Below, in pieces: positions 56,774 through 64,000 of a stretch of DNA of 64,000 nucleotides. The position numbers and the translations under genes were made by a program. Location: assembly GCF_030161635.1 (NCBI RefSeq), contig NZ_BSUO01000001.1, positions 2,275,199-2,339,198 on the forward strand, in the 5' to 3' direction. This stretch comes from Mobilicoccus caccae. Its GTDB lineage: Bacteria > Actinomycetota > Actinomycetes > Actinomycetales > Dermatophilaceae. The notes beneath the pieces are model-generated. The model searched no databases, was not told the origin of the DNA, and was given only the letters and a program-made list of their open reading frames with translations. The stretch's first letter is position 1; every line of letters starts with the position of its first letter.

Positions 56774-56965
56774 CTGACCCGTAGGGTCGATGCTGGTGGT
56801 GAGCTGCTGGCGGGTGTCCACTCACCTGTGCTTCACCAAGGCTCGGCCGTGCCGAGGTTTCTCAACGTAGACGGTGGCCCTGCCAGTTGCCCGGGACCAG
56901 ATCATCGGCTTGTGAGATGCCGCGCCATTGAGCGCTTCCATTAGGTCGCCGTGCTCGTCCCGATG
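56774..56965 (+). ncRNA. Candidate IS110 bridge RNA
   Basis: A 5' stem-loop (GACCCGTAGGGTC, 56776-56788) is followed by two stem-bounded internal loops. Loop 1 (stem GGCGGG..CCAC with GTGG.CCC..GCC, inner hairpin CTCGGC-CGT-GCCGAG) carries TCACCT at 56822-56827, equal to the target left side with core, and ACGTAG at 56865-56870, complementary to the target right side. Loop 2 (stem GGGAC-GTCCC, inner hairpin GCGC-CATTGA-GCGC) carries GTGAGATGCC at 56912-56921, 8 of 10 identical to the right end GTGGGATGTC, and CCATTAG at 56938-56944, complementary to CT plus the first bases of the left end. The start and end of the RNA are estimates. Confidence 0.68.
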
Positions 56966-57016
56966 CTCATCACCGGTCCGACCGTCGGACCGCGTGGAAG
57001 GGACGAGGAGAAGTGG

Positions 57017-58793
<1,777 letters not shown>

Positions 58794-58797
58794 TGAA

Positions 58798-58814
58798 CCC
58801 GGGGCGATCCACTA
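58798..58814 (-). repeat. Right inverted repeat of the IS3 element
   Basis: CCCGGGGCGATCCACTA, the exact reverse complement of the left repeat. Confidence 0.88.
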
Positions 58815-59116
58815 TCCCCGCCGGCCGATGGACCACCTACGGCGACTTGGCTGCTCTGATCGGATCGGCTCCCCAACCGATCGGCAATTACCTCGCCACC
58901 ACCGCCGTGCCCGGTGCGCACCGGGTGCTGCGCACCGGTGGCTGGATCTCCGGGAGTTTCCACTGGGTCGAGGAGGGGCGGAGCGACGATCCGCGCCAGG
59001 TGCTCGAAAGTGAAGGGGTCGCCTTCACCGAGAACGGGAGTGCCGTGGAGAGGTCCCACATGACGACCGAGGACCTCGCCCAAGCCCTCAGCGAGGACGG
59101 CGTGGACGGCGAGTAG
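58815..59116 (+). pseudogene. ATL (alkyltransferase-like) domain fragment, truncated by IS3
   Basis: From the IS3 edge a frame reads IPAGRWTTYGDLAALIGSAPQPIGNYLATTAVPGAHRVLRTGGWIS, the winged-helix of MGMT/ATL proteins without the active Cys (the PCHR position reads GAHR). It ends about 70 residues later with MTTEDLAQALSEDG. Such ATL modules often form the C-terminus of larger restriction-like proteins such as GmrSD/DUF262 types; that N-terminal part is absent here. No start codon before the domain, so it is a 3' remnant. Confidence 0.72.
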
Positions 59117-59272
59117 AGAGCGCCTCATCGTGGGCATGTCGCTGGTGGACTCCGGTCCGCGGGAAGCCCGTGCCGATCCAGGGCAAAGCCGCCTGCCGCC
59201 CGGGAGCCCTCGCTGTCCTCGTGTCCGGCACGATGGCGTCATCGAAAACACTTCAGCATCAGGGAGTTCGAC

Positions 59273-62200
59273 GTGGACGCAGAACACCACCTCATCCGTC
59301 TCCCTGACCCGAAGACCGGGCGGATCAGGGACAGGACCGAGGACCTCCGTGAGTACCGGTGGACGGGCGACACGCTACGGGTGACCTTCCACCGCAGCAG
59401 CAAGACCTACACCTACAGTCGCGCGAACGTCGATGTGCGAACCGGTGATCCAGAGGCTGTGCCCGCCGAAGAGCGCCTCGCTGTCCGCGGTCAGATCTGC
59501 CCCGGCGCCACGTCGATGACGCGGTTCGGAGAACACACCCGTGTGACGTGGCGCAACGACCGGGGCGCCCTCAAGCACGATCTGCTCCCCTCCCACGACG
59601 TGCAGCTCCTGAAGACGGCGGCTGCTCCCGGGGAGGCGTCAGCGATCCTCGACTACTGGCGTGCCCTCGGGCGTTCGCTACCCGCCGGCGACCCCACTCG
59701 ACGCGCGGTGAGTGCCCTCTCCTTCGTCCACCCAGAGAGCGCTCTTGCCACCTACCTCCACGGTGTCTCTCTCGACCGACTCGCAGAACCGACCCCCGCC
59801 CTCTACCCGTTCAGCTCCAACATCAGCCAGCGGGACGCCGTCGACATGGCTCTCGCACACCAGATCTCCGTGATCGAGGGGCCGCCGGGTACCGGTAAGA
59901 CCCAGACCATCCTCAACATCGTCGCCAGTGCGGTCGCGGCCGGCGACATGAGTGTGGCGGTGGTGTCATCAACCAACGCGGCCGTCGACAACGTGCGCGA
60001 GAAGCTCGACGCCCTCGGTGTCGGCTACATTGCAGCCGCCCTCGGAAACCGGGACAACCAGCACGCCTTCGTGGCCGGCCAGGCGGCCCGCATCGCGGCC
60101 GTGGAGGCAGCGATGTCGCAAGCCGCTCCGGATGACCCTGCCACCGAGCAAGCGATGGAACGCCTCACCGCGCGTCTCAGGCGAGCCCAGCAGGACGACC
60201 GCGACCGGGCCCGCCTCGAATCCGAGCTGGCGGCCTACCGCGTGGAGCATCGCCACTTTCTCCGCCATGTCGAGGGGCGCGAGCTCCCGGCGCTGGACAC
60301 CCTGCCGCTGTTACGCAAGGCGTCAGCGAAGATCCTCGACTACCTCGCCGAGACCAGTGTCGACGCGACGACGCCGGGTCTGCTGACCCGGGTGCGTCGC
60401 TACCTCCGCTACGGCAGAACCGGCACGATCGACACCGACGACATCGATGTCGTCCTCCGCCTCCAGGAGACGTACTACCGCCGTCGCATCGAGGAACTGG
60501 ATGCCGGGCTGCGCACCGTCCGCGCTCGACTCGAGCGCGCGGATCTTCCGAGCCTCGTCGCCGAGCACACCGGTGCCTCCACCACGTGGCTGCAGCACGC
60601 ACTCCGAGACCGCTACAGCCGTGGCAGTCACACGACCTACGCGGACAGGGCCTGGCGAGCCGCCCCCGGCTTCCTCGTCGACTACCCGGTCGTGCTCAGC
60701 ACGTGTCACTCCTTGGCCTCGAATCTGCCCTCCGATCACCTCGTGGACCTGCTCATCATCGACGAGGCCTCCCAGGTCAACCTGCTGATCGCCGCTGTCG
60801 CGATGGCGTGCGCCAAGCGCGTGGTCATCGTCGGCGACACCCGACAGCTCCCCCACATCGCCGGCCGTGTCCCCGATGGCGTCGAACCGCCGCACCCGGC
60901 GTACGACCACCAACGACACAGCCTGCTCTCTTCACTCCACGCTCTCTACGGCGAGGAATTGCCCAGCACGCGGTTGATCGAGCACTACCGCTGCGCCCCC
61001 GAGATCATCGGATTCTGCAACCGTTCCTTCTACGACGGCGAACTCATCAGCTTCACCCGCTCGGAGCCGGGCACGACGTCGATGCACGTGTGGACCACCG
61101 CGGACGGCAACCACATGCGCGCCCTCAGCGGTGGACGAGGAATCTCGAACGAACGCGAGATCGACGTCATCCGCCGGGAGGTGATCCCCGACATGGGGCT
61201 CGTCGGCCGACAGGTGGGGTACATCACCCCCTATCGTCTCCAGGCCGACAAGATGGCGAGCACGGTTGCGGGAGATGCGGCGACCACCTCCGATGTCGAG
61301 GCCGACCTTGTCGAGGTCTCCGTCCAGCCCTCGGTCTCCGGCCCCCGAGCGCAGTCGGACACCGTGCACAGATTCCAGGGACGTGAGTGTGACGTGGTCG
61401 TCATGTCCAGTGTCGTCGACGATTCGTGGCGGGGTCGCTACGCATTGCGGTACGCCGACGACGCCCGCCTCATCAACGTGGCGGTGTCCAGGGCCATCTC
61501 CACGTTCGTGCTCGTCACCCACCATCGACGCCACCCGAAGAGCCGCAACCTCGCTGACCTGATCGACTACATCGCCTACCACGCCCCAGACGGTGTGCGC
61601 GAGAGCACCGTCGTCTCCATCTTCGACCTGCTGTACCGCGACTACTCGCAGCGCCTTGCCCCCTTCGCGGCGCGCGTCCGACGCGAATCGCGGTATCTCT
61701 CCGAAGACCTCGCGCGGACCCTGATCGAGGAAGTCCTGCACACTGCGGACGACCACGATCGGTACCGAGGCCTGGCCGTGGCCCCCCAATACCGCCTCGC
61801 ACACCTGTTCACCGAGACCGCCTCGTTCACCGCCGAACAACAGCGGTTCATCCGCACAGTCGCCTCGGTCGACTTCCTCATCTACCGGTCGGTGGGTCTG
61901 CGACCGGTCCTCGCCATCGAGGTGGACGGGTGGGGATTCCATGAGAACAAGCCCGAGCAGCTGACGCGAGACTGCATCAAGGACAGGATCTTCGAGGCCG
62001 CCGGACTCCCCGCCCCACTTCGTCTGCGCACGACCGGCAGCGAGGAGGAGGCGCGTATCCGCGCGGCCCTGGACGCGGCACTGGCACACGCGACGCCGGA
62101 GTCCCCCGTCCTACCGGAGGCTCGCACAGGCCCATCGCGATCGGCCCGGCCCGGCTTCGCGGGCCCTCTCCACTCATCGCGACGCGCCCACCTGACGTGA
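59273..62200 (+). CDS. SF1 (Upf1-like) helicase with C-terminal DUF2726 nuclease-like domain
   Basis: 975 residues. Helicase motif I GPPGTGKTQTILNIV at about residue 205, motif Ia SSTNAAVDNVREKL, a coiled-coil insert (residues 270-410), motif II LLIIDEASQVNLLI, motif III IVGDTRQLPHIAG, and late motifs HRFQGRECDVVVMSS and RLINVAVSRAIST. The C-terminus (VDFLIYRSVGLRPVLAIEVDGWGFHENKPEQLTRDCIKDRIFEAAG) is a DUF2726/Vsr-like PD-(D/E)xK-type nuclease domain. This helicase-nuclease layout is common in defence islands. GTG 59273 is preceded by AGGGAG. Intact. Confidence 0.87.
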   Translation: MDAEHHLIRLPDPKTGRIRDRTEDLREYRWTGDTLRVTFHRSSKTYTYSRANVDVRTGDPEAVPAEERLAVRGQICPGATSMTRFGEHTRVTWRNDRGALKHDLLPSHDVQLLKTAAAPGEASAILDYWRALGRSLPAGDPTRRAVSALSFVHPESALATYLHGVSLDRLAEPTPALYPFSSNISQRDAVDMALAHQISVIEGPPGTGKTQTILNIVASAVAAGDMSVAVVSSTNAAVDNVREKLDALGVGYIAAALGNRDNQHAFVAGQAARIAAVEAAMSQAAPDDPATEQAMERLTARLRRAQQDDRDRARLESELAAYRVEHRHFLRHVEGRELPALDTLPLLRKASAKILDYLAETSVDATTPGLLTRVRRYLRYGRTGTIDTDDIDVVLRLQETYYRRRIEELDAGLRTVRARLERADLPSLVAEHTGASTTWLQHALRDRYSRGSHTTYADRAWRAAPGFLVDYPVVLSTCHSLASNLPSDHLVDLLIIDEASQVNLLIAAVAMACAKRVVIVGDTRQLPHIAGRVPDGVEPPHPAYDHQRHSLLSSLHALYGEELPSTRLIEHYRCAPEIIGFCNRSFYDGELISFTRSEPGTTSMHVWTTADGNHMRALSGGRGISNEREIDVIRREVIPDMGLVGRQVGYITPYRLQADKMASTVAGDAATTSDVEADLVEVSVQPSVSGPRAQSDTVHRFQGRECDVVVMSSVVDDSWRGRYALRYADDARLINVAVSRAISTFVLVTHHRRHPKSRNLADLIDYIAYHAPDGVRESTVVSIFDLLYRDYSQRLAPFAARVRRESRYLSEDLARTLIEEVLHTADDHDRYRGLAVAPQYRLAHLFTETASFTAEQQRFIRTVASVDFLIYRSVGLRPVLAIEVDGWGFHENKPEQLTRDCIKDRIFEAAGLPAPLRLRTTGSEEEARIRAALDAALAHATPESPVLPEARTGPSRSARPGFAGPLHSSRRAHLT

Positions 62201-62253
62201 AAGCGGCCCAACTCCGGGCAGGGCGCCTCATGTGCCCGCCACACAGAGCCTTG

Positions 62254-62277
62254 TATCGTGTAACGATACGCGTTACA
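62254..62277. promoter_or_regulatory. Operator of the higBA module
   Basis: TGTAACG (62259-62265) and CGTTACA (62271-62277) are perfect inverted arms with a 5-base spacer. They overlap a second inverted pair, TATCG (62254-62258) with CGATA (62264-62268). The site lies nine bases before the higB start, so HigA binding there would repress the operon. Confidence 0.7.
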
Positions 62278-62285
62278 TTCGATTC

Positions 62286-62564
62286 GTGATCGTCAGCTTC
62301 CGGCACAAGGGCTTGGAACGGCTGTACCGGGACGGGTCCAAACGGGGCGTGCAGGCGGCTCACGTGCCCAAGCTGAACCGAATCCTGTCTGCACTGGATG
62401 TCGCCCAGACACCAGATGACCTTTCGATTCCCTCGTTTCGCACTCACCCGCTCAAGGGGGACCTAGCAGGTCATTGGTCGATCTGGGTCAACGGGAACTG
62501 GCGAGTCACATTCCGCTTCATTGGAGCCGACGTCGAACTCGTCGACTACCAGGACTACCACTGA
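62286..62564 (+). CDS. higB: HigB-type (RelE superfamily) toxin
   Basis: 92 residues: IVSFRHKGLERLYRDGSKRGV, LNRILSALDVAQTPDDLSIPSF, HPLKGDLAGHWSIWVNGNWRVTFRF and VELVDYQDYH, the classic HigB/YoeB-like mRNA interferase layout of the toxin-first type. GTG 62286 gives the family N-terminus. The antitoxin gene follows after 12 bases. It cleaves ribosome-bound mRNA in characterised relatives. Confidence 0.92.
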   Translation: MIVSFRHKGLERLYRDGSKRGVQAAHVPKLNRILSALDVAQTPDDLSIPSFRTHPLKGDLAGHWSIWVNGNWRVTFRFIGADVELVDYQDYH

Positions 62565-62576
62565 GAGGAGATGGGC

Positions 62577-62867
62577 ATGGCGATGACGAACCCGGTCCAC
62601 CCCGGCGAGCTGCTTCGAGAGGACGTGGTGAACGAACTGGGCCTTGGCGTGGGCGAAGCCGCCGCCCGCCTCGGCGTCTCCCGGGTGACGCTCAGCCGCG
62701 TCCTCCACGGTCATGCCCGAATCAGCCCGAACCTCGCCGTTCGCCTGGAAGAGGCGGGCGTGGGTACGGCCCGCGCGTGGCTGGCGATGCAGACGGCCCA
62801 CGATCTGGCGCACGAACTCGCTGCTGGGAGACCCGAGGTCAAGAGGCTCGACTCCGCCGCGGTCTGA
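62577..62867 (+). CDS. higA: HigA-type antitoxin (XRE family)
   Basis: 96 residues with an XRE helix-turn-helix: NPVHPGELLREDVVNELGLG, GEAAARLGVSRVTLSRVLHGHARISPNLAVRLEEAGVG. Three in-frame ATGs (62571, 62577, 62583) follow AGGAG; 62577 has the best spacing. Binds HigB and the palindrome upstream of higB. Confidence 0.92.
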   Translation: MAMTNPVHPGELLREDVVNELGLGVGEAAARLGVSRVTLSRVLHGHARISPNLAVRLEEAGVGTARAWLAMQTAHDLAHELAAGRPEVKRLDSAAV

Positions 62868-63092
62868 CGACGCATCTGGGTCGTTGCGGAACTTCTCATC
62901 AGCAGCGACATCACGCGCGTCCACGGCGGTTCGGTCGCCCCTGCAGCTCGCGAGCGAGTTCTCATCCCCTCACCCAGGCCGCGATGCAGGCCCTCCGGCC
63001 GCGCTGCTCGTAACGTCAGACGGCCTTGTGGACTCAAGGACTGTCGGTGCCCGGTGCTGAGATGACGCCACACCACCGGCGAGAGGAACCTG

Positions 63093-63509
63093 ATGAACGT
63101 CCAGACACTGGAGACGGAGCTGCGCGTGATGGCCGAGCACCTGACCTTGCCCAGGGAGGGCGAGTGTCTCGTCTGCTACGTCTACCGGATGCTGGAGTTC
63201 GGCTGCACCGGGGCGCGATGGATCACTCGCTTTCGCGACCTGCGCGCCCCGCGAGCGACCGCCCTGCTCGACCGATTGATGAGCAGGGGCGCATGTTGCG
63301 ATTGCGAGATGCTCTACAACGCCTACGAGCTGCGCGAACGCTTCCGCACTCGTCCCACTCACGCTTTCATCTACGACCCCGCCTACCCCGATGACCCGCC
63401 GATGATCGAAGAGGAGGACCCAGGCTTCCCGGACCCCATGCCCGCCTGCCTCACCGTGCGCCGAGGGTCGACCCAACCTTGCGGCCTCTGGCAACGTCGC
63501 TACCTGTGA
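63093..63509 (+). CDS. DUF2695 family protein
   Basis: 138 residues with two conserved Cys pairs: CLVCYVYRMLEFGCTGARWITRF and MSRGACCDCEMLYNAYEL. This matches the DUF2695 family, small proteins of unknown function that probably bind a metal. ATG 63093 follows GAGAGGAACCTG. It lies beyond the toxin-antitoxin module without an operon partner. Confidence 0.8.
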   Translation: MNVQTLETELRVMAEHLTLPREGECLVCYVYRMLEFGCTGARWITRFRDLRAPRATALLDRLMSRGACCDCEMLYNAYELRERFRTRPTHAFIYDPAYPDDPPMIEEEDPGFPDPMPACLTVRRGSTQPCGLWQRRYL

Positions 63510-63628
63510 CGTGCACCCACGGTGAGTGATCGAATCTGGTTCGCTCTCAGGCGAGCGCCGAACACTGTTGTCCCGGGACCTGAGCAGACGAGGCGAGTCG
63601 CATCGACTGGGCCCGAGCGCCGCCAGCG

Positions 63629-63950
63629 TTACAGCACGTATCCCGCGACCAGCTTGTTCAGCCGTGCCACGTCGGTGCGTCCGGTGAACTCGAAGCGGAC
63701 CTTGCCGAGCCCCGAGAACCACAAGTCGAGCTCCGCGTCGAGGTCGAAGGTGCCCGCGGTCTCCGTCAAGAAGGCGACGACCTTGGAGAAGGGCAGCGAA
63801 CGTGAAGTCCTTCTTCTTGCCGGTGAGGCCCTGGACGTTGACGGCGATGATCCGCTTGTCGGTGAAACACGACGTAGTCGCGGATCCCCTTGTACGCGCC
63901 GGGGTCTGCTCCCCCACCAGGAGCAGAGGGTCCGCATCCGTTCGATCGCG
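63629..63950 (-). pseudogene. Bacterial PH-domain protein, frameshifted, 5' end near window edge
   Basis: The joined frames read DPLLLVGEQTP, AYKGIRDYVVFTDKRIIAVNVQGLTGKKKDFTSLPFSK, and AFLTETAGTFDLDAELDLWFSGLGKVRFEFTG, the pattern of bPH-domain proteins of about 120 residues. Three indels are needed: a lost C near 63908, and extra T bases (minus strand) near 63866 and 63802. The start codon lies upstream and is not certain. Function unknown; such proteins are cytoplasmic and abundant in actinobacteria. Confidence 0.7.
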
Positions 63951-64000
63951 CGCCGACAGGCGTCCGCGGCCGGGCGTCGGGCGGAGAGGCGACGTCCGCC

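Overview
The window is very GC-rich with strong G/C third-position bias and actinobacterial gene sets and order: ffh, rpsP-khpA-rimM-trmD-rplS-lepB-rnhB-DUF2469, DksA-like C4 zinc fingers, an NYN protein and Fic. It is most likely a chromosomal contig of a Micrococcales actinobacterium. A Dermatophilaceae/Dermacoccaceae-type host is a guess from the TrmD-GNAT fusion and gene order, not a demonstrated placement.

Layout. (1) 0.1-12.2 kb: minus-strand core translation and secretion cluster (ffh, arfB, rpsP, khpA, rimM, trmD, rplS, lepB, rnhB, DUF2469), broken by a plus-strand DHA2-type exporter and a GNAT/amidohydrolase pair. (2) 12.3-30 kb: housekeeping and envelope genes: GH65 phosphorylase, NYN RNase-like protein, AIM24, PI-PLC-like and PhoD phosphatases, a charged coiled-coil membrane protein, an acyltransferase-like membrane protein, a purple acid phosphatase-like gene, an orphan AAA ATPase, and a hydrolase/HxlR divergent pair. 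(3) 30-44 kb: FUSC-like transporter, a polar amino-acid ABC operon, a truncated brnQ, a Bcr/CflA exporter, a cupin-methyltransferase operon, secreted proteins and phosphoesterases. (4) 44-64 kb: accessory region with Fic, two Phd/VapC modules, a 2OG-Fe(II) oxygenase, HNH and SNase-like nucleases, the remnant of a helicase-methyltransferase operon (DISARM class 1-like), a RelA/SpoT-domain gene coupled to it, an IS3 element interrupted by an IS110 element, an ATL fragment, an SF1 helicase with a C-terminal nuclease domain, and HigBA.

Three things stand out. First, five dispersed 106-120 bp intergenic elements have long terminal inverted repeats and a fixed 9-nt core (CTGACCTGC) set 30-33 nt inside the left arm. 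Every one lies 28-76 nt downstream of a gene and in the same orientation as that gene, so they look like a family of 3'-end RNA structures. Second, the IS110 element carries a readable bridge-RNA candidate in its left end. Its two internal loops match the IS3 target site and the element's own ends, and removing the element at a CT core restores the interrupted IS3 transposase frame exactly. Third, the RelA/SpoT-domain gene overlaps the stop codon of the methyltransferase remnant (GTGA), which suggests it was once an operon partner of a DISARM-like system.

Many genes, including normally essential trmD and lepB, carry one-base losses, mostly in short G or C runs. I read these mainly as assembly errors and annotate the repaired genes. 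True decay is more likely in the 52.9-59.1 kb island, in brnQ, and where there are in-frame stops.
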